Positions 35,235 through 48,600 of a DNA stretch of 64,000 nt are shown here, in pieces (positions within the stretch are counted from its first letter, which is position 1; each line of letters begins with the position of its first letter). The position numbers and the translations under genes are program-made. The stretch is from Apteryx mantelli. Its lineage: Eukaryota; Chordata; Aves; Apterygiformes; Apterygidae. The stretch spans positions 30,601,447-30,665,446 of the forward strand of contig NC_089984.1 in NCBI RefSeq assembly GCF_036417845.1. Reading direction: 5' to 3'. The notes beneath the pieces were generated by a model, which ran no database searches, was not told the DNA's origin, and worked only from the letters and a program-made list of their open reading frames with translations.

Positions 35235-38190
35235 TGCCGGACCTGCCTCTGGGCTGCCGTCAAGTGCCGGCTCCGTTCCCTTTCCTGCCAAGACATTTCC
35301 CCTGCTCTGTATCTTTGCTCTCCAGAGTGAAATTTGGGCTTATTTGCAGAATTTTGGAGACTCTTTCCCTTGAGGTAGCAGCACAGTAGGGATGAAGGTG
35401 GGAAGTGGGGTTACTTAATGCTCAGAAACAGGGCAGTTGTTTCTGCTGTTGGCGTTGTCATACAGAGAGTCATGAATGGAGGCAGCTTTTCCAGCACTTA
35501 GGAAAACTGATTTTTTCCAAAAGCCTCAGGTGTTGGACTGAAGGGGTTACACAAACATACTAGCTTTTGTTTAAAAACTCCTCAGTTTTGTACACTTCTC
35601 TGTCACTGAGAAAAGCTAAAAGGTATAAAAAGAATATGACCTAATGGCTCAAAAATCAGAAGGCAAACAAAAGAACTACCACTGCTTTTGTTTTAAACTG
35701 ATCTGTATTTCAGTCCCTCTGGGTTATGCCTGTGGATCTCATGCATGGAGTCTGAATGCCTGATAATGTCAACTGGACACATGAAAGAGAGTGATGGAAG
35801 GAGCCAAGTCCCCAAGGGCATCAGAAGAAGTTTATTCTGGTTTGGGATGAAAGTTTGAAAGAGCAGATGGTTTTATTTTATCATAAGCTTGACCCTGCTT
35901 CGGCGGAAAGAGGCAGTTGGTGGACTTCTGTGTTTTTTTCAGAAATCCTCTGAACCAAAGCTAAGCCAGACCCTTGCAGCCAGCAGTGCCTGAATGTGAC
36001 GTTCGGGCCCACATATAAGGCTAGTGACTTGGGACTGTCCAGTCCAGTGGTCCCTCTGTCATCTCAGCAGCGTGCAGCACCCTGCAATTTGGACACGTGG
36101 CAAAAGACAGTCCCAGTGACTGCAGTTTTCTCCTGTTCTAATTCAAACACTGAGTTCAAAGGCCAATGGTCTCTCTTTTCAAGGAGAACTCACCAAAAAA
36201 ACCCAACCCTCCCCCACAGCCCTTTTTCCCTCCCAGATCCTCTTGGCTTTCATCCATCTTCATATCGCTCTTATCTCATGGCTTCTGCTGTAAATGTCAG
36301 CGCTAATTAACATGGGTCCTTGGCCCTCCGTGTATTTAAGGTGAGTTACAATCAAACGTTTGTTTGTGCGATGGGAGCCGGTACATCTCCACCTTCCCCG
36401 GGGAAGCCAGGGGACTGTTAGCCTTGCGCGTGACAAGCCGCAAGAGGCTTCACCTCTGCAATGTCAAACGCATGCAGGTGAAGCTCTCCTGCTGTGGGTG
36501 AGAGAAGCGTTTCCTAGGGCTTCTAGAGATTAAAATAGAAGGTCCGGGGTCCCCTTACTGAACTGCCTCCATCCCATCCCTGTGCTGAGCTCCTGGGGTA
36601 TCGCTGGGAGGCACTGGCGAGTTTTCTGCATTGCAAGGGAGACACTGGAGTCACTGGATCCCGGGATGCAGTTCCAGCCCTAAGGCAAGCTGCTGCTGCC
36701 GTCACTGTGCAGCATAACGGGCTTCATGCAGCGGGTCTGGGGACTGCTTGGAGGTGAGGTTTGTCCCAGCGGTGCCACGTGTTCGGCAGCAGAGTCACGG
36801 AGCAGCTGTTCCTCACCAGCATGCCCTGTGGCTTAGTGGGACATGGGAATTTGGACGCATGACTTTGCTAAACGGCAGCTCAGCCCTCAAACTTCCCTCC
36901 CGTTCTGCTGTATGCAGAGTAGAGCATTTCTGTCGTGTGTCCCCAGGACAGCCGAGCTGCTGCCTTTCTGCCGCCTGTCATCTGGATGCTGAATTCTTAA
37001 ACATTTGTGGGCATCATCTTCTAGAGCAGCTTGGGATAGCTGCTCTAAATGATCCTTCTCCCTGATATAATCCTTGCGCGTGGCTGTTGCAGAGAGATGG
37101 AGCGGAGCTCATGTCTTTTGGGGAGAGTCAAAGGGCACGTGGGATAAGGGAGGTTTTTCTGCGTGCCCTTTCACGGTGCTTTGGGTTCTCAGTGTTTCTG
37201 CCCAGAGGGCACTTGCGCTGCGGAGGCTCGACCAGAAGAGCACCGTTGTGTGACGTTGGTTTGGCGCCAGTTCAGCAGAAAGAGCAACCGCTTTCGCCTT
37301 ACCAGCTCCACTTCCTGCAGCACCTGGGTCTTCCTTGGAGACCTCCTGGTCACACATGGAGCCAGCCTAGCTCTGAGGGCAAATGGGAGCACAGGCCCCT
37401 GCCGCGAGGCCGTAAGCCAAAGATCCCCCAGGTTTCAGCTCATGCACCTGCGACGAGCGAGCTCCGGCTTTTGCGCAATTCCAAATGCCCCTTAAACGAG
37501 GGTTTCAACGGAAGCAGCGTGGCCCTGGCCGTAGGCTCTGACGAGGGCTGCTCGGTCCCTGGGCAAGGCGCTGCCCTTCGCTTCCCAGCTCCTTGCGGCA
37601 CGGCTCCTCTCCCCTGCGCGCCGGCGGGGATGCGGCTCCCACCCACGCTCTCCTGCCCGCGCGGGAGGGGGATCCCCCAGGGTCGGACGCTGTCCGTCCG
37701 TCCTTCCCCTGCGGTCTGGCAGTCTCCACGTGAGACCGCGGTGACCCCCTGCGCTCCCCTCTGTAGGAAGACATCCTGGCTCCCGAGCCAGCACGCAAGA
37801 TTCCCGTCTCCTCTCTCTGCACCCCGCTCCTGACCTCCAGGTCCGATTTTGCCGCCTGGCCTGTGAATACGCTCCTTTGTTTGCAGAAAAGCAAACAGAA
37901 GAGACTGCAGCCAAAAATCCTTCCCAAGCAACCTGGGCAGCCGTGGGGCGACTCTCGCTTCGACACAGACGTCTCTCTCGTTCAGTATTCCCCTCGGACG
38001 GCGGATTACTTTCTGCGATTCTCTTTTCGCTCAGATGCGTTTATTATCACTTTCCATCCGCTTCCTCTGCAGCTGGGAGCTGCTTTCACCCCCATGCAGT
38101 TATCCGCAGCGTCTCACGCAGGCACCACTGACACCCCTATCCGTTATTTTTATATTTTTAGTGATCTTCCTTGTGCAATAGCATGAGTTA
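35235..38190. other. Intronic DNA, no exon seen
   Basis: Unique sequence. GC rises at about 37480-37830 with moderate CpG content. The long plus-strand open frame at 37087-37833 has no recognisable domain and I treat it as chance. Confidence 0.45.
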
Positions 38191-38350
38191 TCTTTTTGAT
38201 GAGCATCTTCTTAGCAGAATATTAATGTATATAATTAAGATAGTGTTTGGCTCTTGAATCACACTTTCATCCAAAAATTGTCTTAATTACACAGCTGCTC
38301 CTCTAGGAATGAAGCTGTGTTTGTTTTAAATGCTTAAATGTGGAGCTAGG
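38190..38350. promoter_or_regulatory. AT-rich possible conserved element
   Basis: Repeat-free AT-rich sequence with several homeodomain-type TAAT/ATTA cores (ATTAATGTATATAATTAAG and GTCTTAATTACACAGCTG, the latter ending in a CAGCTG E-box). This composition is typical of developmental enhancers. Conservation cannot be seen from one sequence. Confidence 0.25.
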
Positions 38351-39089
38351 GGCTAAATTTCTTTATCCAAGAAGAAAACCTCCATTTCTGATTTCTAGCT
38401 ATGTTGTAGACAGCGGTTCTTCTTTTTTAAGGAGAGGAAGAAGTAAAGAGAATTGTATAGCTGATTTTTGTTTTCATCCTCTACTAAGGGGATGAGGTGC
38501 AAAACACTTTGGTTTATTGTACTCTGAGTTATTGAAGGAAAAATCTTGAGGATCTCGCATTCCTTGGGTTGGTTCACATGGTGTTTTTTCTCTTTCTTTA
38601 ACCTCTTGAAGCTCAGGCATCCCTAACAGCCAGAAAGAAGAGGAAGGGTAAGAGACACCTGTTTTTTACCAGCTTCCAGTTTGCGAACCATAAAACTAGC
38701 TTTAGCAGCAGCCTTAACCTCTTGGTGTTCTAACAACATGGAAGAAAAATGTCTCCAGAGAAGCCTGCAGGATTACTTTAGCTTTCTGTGATGCAGCTGA
38801 GAACTGGTGCTCAATTTTGCTATCAATTCTTCAGCTTTAAACACTGCAGCTGTAAATTAGCCCCTCCTACAAGTACGTTAGCGTTTGGAAGTATGCAGTA
38901 AATCACATTATAGCCACCCTTCATTAACTCTGATGCACAAGATTTCAGCAGTAGAGGTTTGATTCAGAGAAAATGAATGAGGATAGTTAAAGTCAAATAT
39001 AAATAGAGCTCATTAAAAAACAAACAAACCAGCCCCTGTTTCATTATGTGACTCTTAACTGCACCAGGAGAACAGTAGTTCTCGCTGAC

Positions 39090-39540
39090 GTCCCCTGGCA
39101 GCCTTGTTCTCTTCATCTTCCTCTGTAAACTCGCTCGCAACCTCCTCGGAGCTCTCGGGGACACGACACCAATCTGCGCCTTGTACGGGGAGGAAGAGGG
39201 GGAGACCAGACCCAACGCGCCTGTCTGCGTGCGCACACAGCTAGATGAGCGCAGCATCCGCACCCCATCCGAGCTGCTAACTGCATCGGCGCAGAAGATC
39301 ACCCTTCTCCTGCGTCTGTAATAGCCGTGTCCTCGCCTGGGCGATGGAGCCGGGCCAGGCACGGCCAAAGCGGTCGGGCGCCTGGTGCCGTCGGCATCGC
39401 CTCACGGCGGGGTCGGAATAGCTCCTCCGGGCCGGGGACAGAGCTTCCCCCTCGCCCTGCCCTGCTCGAGCCCCTGCCCGGACCGAAGCCCGCCGCCACC
39501 TGGAAAATCAGGATAAGCCGCTTGTTGCAGAGCGCAGTCT
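39090..39540. promoter_or_regulatory. Intronic CpG-rich patch 2
   Basis: CpG-dense, GC-rich DNA about 17 kb into the intron, with AT-rich sequence on both sides. It carries GCGC and CGG-rich segments and a GCCACCTGG E-box near 39495. Candidate orphan CpG island. Confidence 0.45.
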
Positions 39541-41399
39541 GAAGGGGTCCTGTGCCCTTTCGTAACCACAGTCGCCCGACCAGTTCAGAGTCTGATTTGC
39601 CCACTGTTCATCCCCGTGTAGGTGGGTTTGTTCATTTCTGTTGGGTTTTTAAGTGCATATGTTTTGGGGGAAGGGAGAAAGTGAAAAAGCTGTGATTTAC
39701 TCAGAACGTGGAAAAAATCCAGCTAAAGCAATGAAATATAGTGTATAGCAGCCTGCGCAAAAGAATTAAGGGTTGCAGGACGTTATTCAGAGCTTCCAAT
39801 TCACTAACATACCTTCAGCCATTAACTTCAATGAGGCTTTCGCTGCTGCTTTATTGAATAGGAAAGCTTCCCTTCACGCGATCCTGCCTGCGTAGGTACA
39901 GTGAATGTGAAAAGAGGCCTGGAAAGGACGTTGGACAGCGTTTGAAAGGAAGACTAGTAGTTTTGGAAAAGTCAGCTATTTTTAAAGCAAAGCTAAAATA
40001 AATTTTCTTTTTAAAAAGATGTATTCAGGAGAAGGCTGCATGACTCTCAGTACTATTAGTACAATAGCCCAAGTGGAAGATTAATGTTCTGTTTAAGGGA
40101 ATAAAAATGCAGTATCTCTTGAGCAAATTATTACCACATACACTGGCGGGGTAAACAGCGAATAGCAGCTTTCTGCTGTTTATGATTGCAGCTCCTGGAA
40201 AAAACATGGAGCCTATAAGGCTTCTGTCTGTATCAGTTGTGCTTCTGCTGTGGTTTCCCCCGGCACAACCACCGGTTCAGTCCTTCTCTTATCACCAGTT
40301 CAAACCCAGTGTTAGTGACACTAAGTCACCGGAGTCCTTGATATTTTAAAGCAATGTATTATCTAATCCTGTTCAGTGCAAGTTTCATTGGCATGATGCC
40401 TGAATGCCAGTCACAAGGGCTCCCTACATCCAATTTTATGTGGAAAATCATTCCAAAGTTTTAATTAATTTTAATTCATGATTGCAGAGCAATTCAGTGT
40501 GCAGATGGAAATCAGCAGAGAAGTGTTAGTTCATCTCGCTTTATTATTTTTTATGCATACATATGTTTTACAAAAAGAGTTGCGGCTTACTCAGAACCTG
40601 GACTGGACTGTGCCTGACTGTTTAATTACTGTTTACACAGAAGTAATTTGCAAAGTGTTAATTTCAGAAATCAATATGCTCCAGTCCAATAAATATTTAA
40701 TGCTCCCATCTGCCATTTTTAGGTTAGTTACCAACCCTGTTAGATGAAGTCTATGAAACAGTTGTCTGCTGTTGACATAAAGAAGGGTTTTGAGATCCAG
40801 CTTGAATGGAAACCTAGAAAAAAGTAGGCTTCCTAAACCCAGTTGTATTCTCTTTTCTAGATTAAATATGCAAAGGGAGAAGACTGCATATAGAGATAGG
40901 TTTACAGCAAATAGGCCCATATAAAACTGCATCTTAATTTTACAGAGAGGAAATACATTGAGTCCTTCCTAGTGAGACTAAGACTATGTATCGTAAGCCT
41001 GAGTCCAGCTCACGCTGCTGTAATTAGAAAAAAACCTGCTGATGGGAGGGCAATTAGGCCCTGTGTTAATAGCGTGGGATGGGTAGACTGGGCAACTAAG
41101 CTGTAGTAACAACATGGGACTGACTTGGTTGATGCCGCTGCTAGCCTTGGAGCGTGCTCCATAGAAAATAAACATACCCAGGCGCCTGGTGGACTCCTGC
41201 TGCTGCTCATTAAGAGTAGAGGGTTAAGTTCGGAACAATTAAAAATGCATAAGAATGGGCCTAGCTCTGAGTGTGCGAGTGGTTTCTTTGAGCATGTATC
41301 GGCTAAATCCCACCTCGGCCTGGCAAACACGGAGCCCTCATTTCTCTGCCCAGCTGTATTAAAGCTAAGTTCGCTGGCCTTGAGAAATAAACGTCGTCG

Positions 41400-41505
41400 T
41401 GCTTCGGGCCTTGGCTGGTTTATCTCAGTTTTCCCACCTGCAAAAATGGAATCACTTCCATGGGGTATTTTAAGCGTTAGTTAACGTTTGTAAAACTCAT
41501 GGGGA
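41400..41505 (+). repeat. MIR-like SINE remnant
   Basis: TTTATCTCAGTTTTCCCACC followed by TGCAAAAATGGAATCA matches the MIR CCTCAGTTTCC...TGTAAAATGGGGA segment. Later sequence (GTTAGTTAACGTTTGTAAAA) continues the alignment loosely. Confidence 0.5.
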
Positions 41506-41639
41506 GAGGCACATTTTATGAATCACCTGCCTGTAACGTGTAGTGTCTTTACCGCTGGGAAAAGCCTGATAAAATGAAGGGCGGGATAGTCGTCTTAAAG
41601 AGCAAAGGGCAAGGGGAGGTGGGGAGGAACGAGGCTGAG

Positions 41640-42040
41640 CAGGGATCATCAGGAGGAGGAGGCGAGAGAGCAGGAGAGGAGGCAGCCTTGCCGGGAGGCG
41701 TCCCGGATCGACGCGGCGAGCTCGGCCCTGGTAGCAGGTCTATCCGCTGGGCGAGCCCGGGAGGTTGCCTACTGCCTCTCCTAGGCTTTGCCGCCCGGAG
41801 CCTGGGGCTCCTTCTCTCCCCCGGCTTCATTTGCAGTCCTGAGAAGGAGGAGAAAAGCTTTGGGACCTGCGTGTTGAAAGGCTCGAACGCCTCCGCCTAC
41901 GTGGGTGGGTGGGAGGGCGCGCGTGGGGTCCGGCAGGGAGCCGGCGTCCCCGTAGGTCCCGGCAGCCTCCGCCGCCGATCCGCTGCGGCTGCTGACCTCG
42001 CTTTCTGTAAAGGGGGGGAGCGAAACTCGCCTCCCTCAGG
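41640..42040. promoter_or_regulatory. Intronic CpG-rich patch 3
   Basis: Purine-rich then CpG-rich sequence, including CGGATCGACGCGGCGAGC and CCGCCGCCGATCCGC, passing directly into an AT-rich, repeat-free stretch at 42050. The pairing resembles a promoter or enhancer hub. A 207-codon open frame covers it but shows no known domain. Confidence 0.45.
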
Positions 42041-42049
42041 CTGCCTAGC

Positions 42050-42260
42050 CGACTATTTAATTACTGATATTCATGGAGGACTTGGAGCTCTCTGGATGGG
42101 AATGCCCTGTGCCAATGCAAATGTCATCGCTCGCGGTACAACACAGGCCTTGATGATTAGTTCTGTTTTACTGTTTTTCTGCTATAATTATGTTTAATTC
42201 ATGTGTTGTTTCATCAAAGTGTTTGCCACTCAGGGCTTGGCCTCATCTTCTTAAATAGCT
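42050..42260. promoter_or_regulatory. AT-rich possible enhancer next to CpG patch 3
   Basis: Contains TTTAATTACTGATATTCATG, an octamer-type ATGCAAAT (in CCAATGCAAATGTCATCG) and several ATTA cores, without repeats. It looks like a conserved developmental enhancer, but this is inferred from composition only. Confidence 0.3.
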
Positions 42261-42264
42261 GGAT

Positions 42265-44195
42265 ATAAAATTACAGTGTGTTCCTCCAGTGAGACCATTA
42301 TTTCCAGAACATCATGACAGCTTTATTATGACACAGAGTTTTCTGTTTAACTAGAACAGATACAGTGAATTATCCTTTTAAAAAATCAAACTCTCTTGTG
42401 GTGGATCATTAGACTTAAGCCATTTTCTGTGCAGGGTTGCTCTAAATCAACATATTAAGGCCCTGTAGCTGGGCCGTTTGCGCTATGGCCTCTAAGCTTT
42501 CTTGCTAGGTCAGGACGGGCCAGTACTCTTCCTGGGAGGCAAACTGCAAAGCACCACGCAAAGCAGGGCTGGTTTTCCAGCAGAAGAGGTTCTGCCTTTG
42601 AGTCCTTCCCCAGCCTCGTGCTAGCTTCCAGGGATTATTCGGAAAGCAGTGAACGGTGAGCCCTGTTTGCCTTCCCGGGCAGGGCTGCGCGTTGGCTTGC
42701 TGCTTGGCGGCCCTGGGGCGAGACGCTTTCCAGGTTGCATCCTTTTTCGATACCCAGCAGGCCACGTCCAGCTTCATATATGTGGCTTCATGTGTTTGCT
42801 TCGTTTTAGTTCCACCAGAAAAACAAAATGCCCCCGAACGTGTGAGGAGACTTCTGCTTCAGTGGGATGTGGCTGCGGGGTTGCAGCTGAGCACTGCCGG
42901 CTCTGCAGACGGCCTTCAGGACAGACCTGGAGCAATGCAGTGCTCCCTCGCACGACTGCCCGGGTGCTGTCTTTCCCTTCCCCTTGTGCTTTCGTCCTCC
43001 CCCCACCTGCCATCTGCTTATTCCTCTAAGCCTCTGTTGCGGCGCCCTCATTTTGCGGCGTTTCCGTCCCCCCGCTGCCCTGGCGAGCCACGCGCTCCTG
43101 GAGGTGGCACTCCTGTCCCCGTGGTCCTGGCGCGCAGGCTCGCAGGGAGCGCCTGGCTGACTCGCGCGGTGGCAGACGTGCAGGGGAGGTGTTGTGGAGC
43201 CAGGATCGCGCTGACATGTTCGCTTTGGGCTTGCCTAGTGGAAACCTTTCGGAGGCGTAAAAGTGTACGTGGCTGCTCTGCTGATGGAAATACACCGTGG
43301 GCTGTGGCAAGGTGGACGAACGCCTGTGCCTGTAACTACAAATCTATAGTTCAGATAATGTTTTTAGTGATGTATTCAAATTGTTGTCCACAAATATTCC
43401 CTAGGATGTTCCTGCATGTAAAAAGACCAACCTGTTAAAGCCTAATGGGACCCAAAGGAAATTGCTTCCTACAGCCTTTACACTGTGCAGTTGGGCATAA
43501 TAACTCCAGCTGGTGCACCAGGGACTTCCAGCAGCAAAGCTCTTCTAGTGCACTTCATGCAGGTGCTGCTGTAGTGGATATGGGGGCCTTTGGGATAGGT
43601 GGATATATAAATCAAATTAATAGTGACACTTCTGCATTAAAAGTTTTGCTGGATTATGGAACAAGCTTCTGAACTGCTGCTGTGATGGGCTACCTCTGTT
43701 TAACCAGGGACCACACTCAGATGCTCTTTTCGGCTTTTATGGGGGTGATGATGTACCAGAAAGGAAAAAAAGAAAACATGGGAAGTGGTTTTGGAAGCAT
43801 AAAGTTTGCAGTATTACTTTCGTGCAAGTCACTCTTTTCTAAGCTTTTAAACTTTGTGGGGCAGCAGGTGCTGAATGACTGCTCTATGGCTTGATTAACC
43901 AGCATCTAACTTCACAAAGTCTCTGGCGGCTGGAAATAAAAATTAAATTAAGCAATCATTTTGGCTAACAGCTATGCCTCTACCACCGGCACCCTCAGTA
44001 TCTCTTCAGCTAAAAGGAGGAGTGGGGTCTCAGGCAGTTTTCTTGCTGTTTTGATCTGGTTTTCTGAGGAAGCCAGACCCACTGGTGTGTGTGGTGGTGG
44101 GGAGGTCCTAGAGAGTGCAAAGCAATTTCTGTGCCCACAGTCTCCTTTGCAGCAGTCTCTACAGGAGAATATAAATTAAACACTGCAGAAATCTA
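42265..44195. other. Intronic DNA with one long unassigned open frame
   Basis: The plus-strand frame at 42656-43438 stays open for 260 codons but contains no domain, repeat or membrane pattern I recognise. It lacks a promoter or polyadenylation context, and the sequence is moderately GC-rich. I regard it as a chance open frame, not a gene. Confidence 0.45.
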
Positions 44196-44380
44196 CTTGT
44201 TAATGGAAGACAGCATGGTCTACTAGTCACAGCATGACTTAGCGGAGATAAATCCCTCTACTTGATGTTCGCAGCTCTCCCATGCAAATACCAAGGCATT
44301 TCACCTCTCTGTGCCTCACTGTGCCAATGAATAAAGGAAGGAGAGACATAGAGCTGCATTATTATTACAGTCTAATTCTA
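44195..44380 (+). repeat. MIR SINE remnant
   Basis: CAGCATGGTCTACTAGTCAC, then ATTTCACCTCTCTGTGCCTC, CAATGAATAAAGGAAGG and a TTATTATTAC stretch follow MIR order (CAGTATAGCATAGTGG, ACTTAACCTCTCTGTGCCTC, TGTAAAATGGGGATAATAATA). Confidence 0.6.
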
Positions 44381-44384
44381 ATCA

Positions 44385-47300
44385 GAGCAGAGTGGCAGGA
44401 AACAGCAGGCCGTTCTGGGTTCCTGCTGCCATCATTTAGACCCAAGCTCCTGCCTCAGGGTGAGTTCACAGGCAGGTTGAGCTGATCTCTGCTGGATCTG
44501 CTGCGGTCCCCCCATTTCCACCACCACCACATGAGAGAATCCAGCCAAGAGGATGCTCTTGGCCAAAAAGCAATTACTCTTCTCCCCAGCTCCTATCCTG
44601 AAAGTTTAGTTTTTGACCGACCAGGTCCCTGAACCAGCTTGCTCTGCCATGGGACGTATCCTGAGGCAAGGGATGAGGTGGGATGGGTTGGCCAGGGGAA
44701 GGAGCCAGATCACATCCCTACATGGATCCTCTCACGTGACTTTGTTCAAAATCAAACTTCATTGGAGGGATCATTTTGAAGATTGTAGGCATGTTTGAAC
44801 TCAGAGTGTGGTTTGCCATTTGACCAGCTTGTTGGCTTGAGTTGATGAACTCTTGTGTAGTTTAGGGGAGATCCTCCTCCTGCTGACACCTCTTGTACTC
44901 TCAGTGACACCCCTGTGCAAGTAGCACACTCACAGGGATTTGCACTGGTTCGCAAGGCTGTCCCTTGCAATCTCCTGAAGGCCAGTTTCCCAGGGCTGTG
45001 ATTTTTGTGTTTTTCTGAACCAAAAGTCCAACTGTATATTGTGAATTCAGCAGATAAAGTCAACAAGGAGGTCTTGTTGTACTGCTTCCATCCATGCATC
45101 ATCCACCTGCATCCCCATGCGGGTCGTACACAGAGGCCAGGCTACACGGTTCAGTTTTTGGAATATCTGGCTCCTTGCAAGACGCAGTACACTGGCCTCT
45201 TCATCAACTCTGAGCTTCACCACAGAGGCCTGATTGTGTCGCCTCTGTAAGCTTCAGTCAAGGAACTTGCTTCCTAAGACCATATCAGTATTCTGCAAAG
45301 AAAATTGAAGCACTTTCTTCATTGAGGCTGCTCAAAGGACTAGTGTGTGAGCTATTGTAGAAAATAAATTGGCTGCTAGAAAAATTAAACATTTTTTTCC
45401 ATATACTCTGCATTGAATTGATTAGGTTCAGGAAAATACATTGGTTTAAAATGATGGGGCCTGGATCAGGAGAGCACAGAGTGGACTCAACTCCTGTAAA
45501 GTGCTGTGAGACCCAGCAGCCCCCCGAAGCCTGCAGGATGTGACCCCGGGGTAAAACTTGAATTTTGTAGTCTCCTGCCATGCAGTAAGCACAGAAGGAG
45601 CTTCATAAAAGTGATAAGCAAAAGCAAGCTGGGGAATAACAGTGCTCCTATCATACTGCATTTCCTGGGTATTAGAGCAACTCTGTGATACAGGAATTTA
45701 ATAGTATAAGTTTGGCTTATAAACCTTCTGGTAAATAATAATAAAAAAACTCTGACAGTTCAGCTCTAGCTTGACTAATGTAATGATAGTATCTGTCTTG
45801 AAGAGAAAAATGGGACAGCACGGAAAGTTCCTTTCTGCCATTTGTCAGGTTTGCAGATGTTGTCACTGGGTGACATTCAGGCCTGTGCAAGCGACCAGCA
45901 CAAAACTTTGGGTCTGTTTTAAGCCCTCTTAAAAAAACCCACAAAACTGTTCCTATGTCCTGAACCTCTGTGCTATGGAAGATAGATGCCTCCTTCCCAA
46001 ATTTAGTGTGATGATTGTTTCTTCTAACAACCAGGAAAGAGTGAAATAGGAACCCGAGCAGTCTGTTTCTCCTTTACTACACTGATAGCATTTATTAGTG
46101 TTAAGAGACCTCTGCAGCCCTGGGCAGCAATAGGGATTGTATGTTTTTCTTATTTAAAGACTGAGAAGAGCCAGAGATAGGTGATAAACTTGGCTAAGCA
46201 TCGAGTGCTGAATGAAAGGACTTGCATCTGAGCAGGTATGGTGGCTTCCTCGCTGGGCATTCCTGCTCTTCTCCTGGCCTACCTTGTAGCGTTAAAAGTT
46301 ATTTGCTTTGGGTGGAATTAATTGGGACTAATTGGAATGAGCTGCTGAGTCATCTCTTCCAATCTGCATATCAATGCCACCTTACATCTTTTTCCCTTCT
46401 TCTCCCATCTGGAAGCAGAGGGATGAGAGGACTTGCTGGAAGTGTCTGTGGCAGAGCTGGGAGAGTTGCCTGGTAGGAAACGCTGCCTCCTGCTAAAAGG
46501 TTTGCTTTACATTCAGCTCTTCTGGTTGCAGCCAAGGTACTTTACATCTTTCTTTCCCAGATAGATACTGATGCTGTTGTCTGAGTAGCTCCAGAGGGAA
46601 GATCTGCATGAAGAAATATGGAGATCCTAGGAGCTCTGCTTTTAATTGTAAATGTGCAGTTTCTGGCCTGTAGCTCAGATGAATTGTCAGCTATATTTTT
46701 AATTAATCTTCCTCAGGACCAATAAGAGGACATAGAGACTAGCTCTGCTGTCAGTTACTTGGATGGTAACAGGATCTGGCTTTCAAAGTAGTAATAACCT
46801 GTGTTGTTACAACTTATATAACAATAAGTCAAAGGCCCTGTCTAGGATTATGGTTCATGTGGTCTGGTACAGTGAGGAACACCCAGGAGAGCACAGGCTT
46901 TGCTTAGAAGAAAAACTTACCCTTCTTAAAAGGGCCTTCTGGAGGTCTGTATGACTTGTCTGTCAAACTTTTTTTCAAATCTCTGTATCAAAAGAAGTAG
47001 TTTAAGTGCCCAGGAGTTCAAGTTCACTCTTCTTTCTTTTTGTTTTAAGAACAGTTTCTTAAAACAAAACTTAATTAGAATAGCCACATAGGTAAGGTAA
47101 TGTTATATCCAGCTTTCTAAGAAAGTGTTGGAAGGGGAAAATGCAAACCTTCACTATATTTGGCAGCTTCCTAGGAAACTCTATCCCTGTGCTAGAGTGC
47201 ATTAAAAATAATGCTGTCTGGCAGCTTTTTTGGAACCTGGTAGTAACCAATGCTGTATCACAGGCTTCTTATGTCCTCATTAAATCTGAAATCATGAAAA

Positions 47301-48600
47301 TCTCAGCCTTAAACTCAAGCTTCTGGAGAACGAAGCAGTTGGTCACACTTAATTTTAATGACATTTTGGTATTAAACTGTTCTTTCACTTTTCCCGAGCC
47401 CTGGAATGGGGCTTATGCTGTGATAACACAGGATGAACCTCGCTAAGACTCTCTGAAGGCTAATTCTCTGGTACAAGTCTGCTTGGAGCTTGTCTGTTGA
47501 TGCCTGCTGCTATATTGTCTCTTTGGCTGGGCTTTCATCCAAGTTTGTAAGTAGAAATGAGGCTCAGCCCCTGAGTTTGGATTTAGCTCTTGAGTTTTCC
47601 TGGAGTGCCAAGTGCCCTGGCGTGCAGTATGAACTGTACCAACTCTGCTAATAAATCACATGGTCTTGGGTGATAAAAATCAATTTCTGAATTTAGGATA
47701 CCAAAGAAAGTGGTACCTGTTATTAAGTGGGGATTTTTTTTCTGAGTCACTATTAACCAGGTGTGTGTTACTGGAAAATTCATCTTTTTGTACCTAACCA
47801 CAGTGCAAGAGTACTAGTAAACATAGGCTTGTTCTGATGCTTAACTCGAGGGGAGATCTGCAGCATAAAAGGGGGGTTGGAATAATAAAACCCCAAGTGT
47901 AACCTATGCTTGGGAAATAAAAATAGCTGATGTTAGCCCTGAGGGTGTTATGTTTCTTCAGTTCAGCAGTGAATGAGATCCTTGAATGAAAAAAAAAACC
48001 CTGTATAATCGTGGCTGGAGCTTTGTGTCTGGAGTTGTGGCTCAGGTTCATCTTCAGATATTCTGACGTGTGACCTGAAGAATTGCCTTGCTAAAGACAT
48101 TCAGAGATTGTGAGATTCAGAGAGTTTAGAAACCCGCTAGCTGAAGACTATGCTTGCTCTGACTCCCCTAAGTCTCCTGCCAGCAAAATAAATTGCTCCT
48201 CCCTCTGCTAAAGGCACATAACTGATGTGTGTGGGTTTTTTCTTTGTCATCTTAACTAGCAATGATAATTGTTAAATATAAGCATCCCTTGAGGGCATGC
48301 TGTACATCCAAAAAATGGATCCTTTGTTCAACTTGCATGAGTGTTTAATGTTAATGAGAGCTGGGTGGGTGATGTTATGGAGAGGAGGATAAAGCTCTAG
48401 ACACAAAGGCTGACTTGACAAGGTTGTGTGTACAGTGCTATAGTTAAGTGTCACCTGCTTCCTTGTGTTCGTCGTGTGGCACATGGGTCAGATGCAGCGG
48501 CTTGGCACATCCTTTATTTCTTGTACAATGACTTGATGCTCTTTTGAGACTGATTGCTCATAGTCCTTTGCATTGGCTTCTGGGCACCTGCTTACTGGAA
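44385..48600. other. Intronic DNA, no exon seen
   Basis: Unique intron sequence of ordinary composition. None of its open frames is recognisable, and I see no RNA gene. Confidence 0.45.

Noticed and set aside
37087-37833. 248-codon plus-strand open frame
   Set aside because: No homology, domain or codon pattern that I recognise. It lies in a GC-elevated intron stretch and is most likely chance.
41574-42197. 207-codon open frame over CpG patch 3
   Set aside because: It spans a CpG-rich to AT-rich boundary and its composition follows the DNA, so it is not protein-like.
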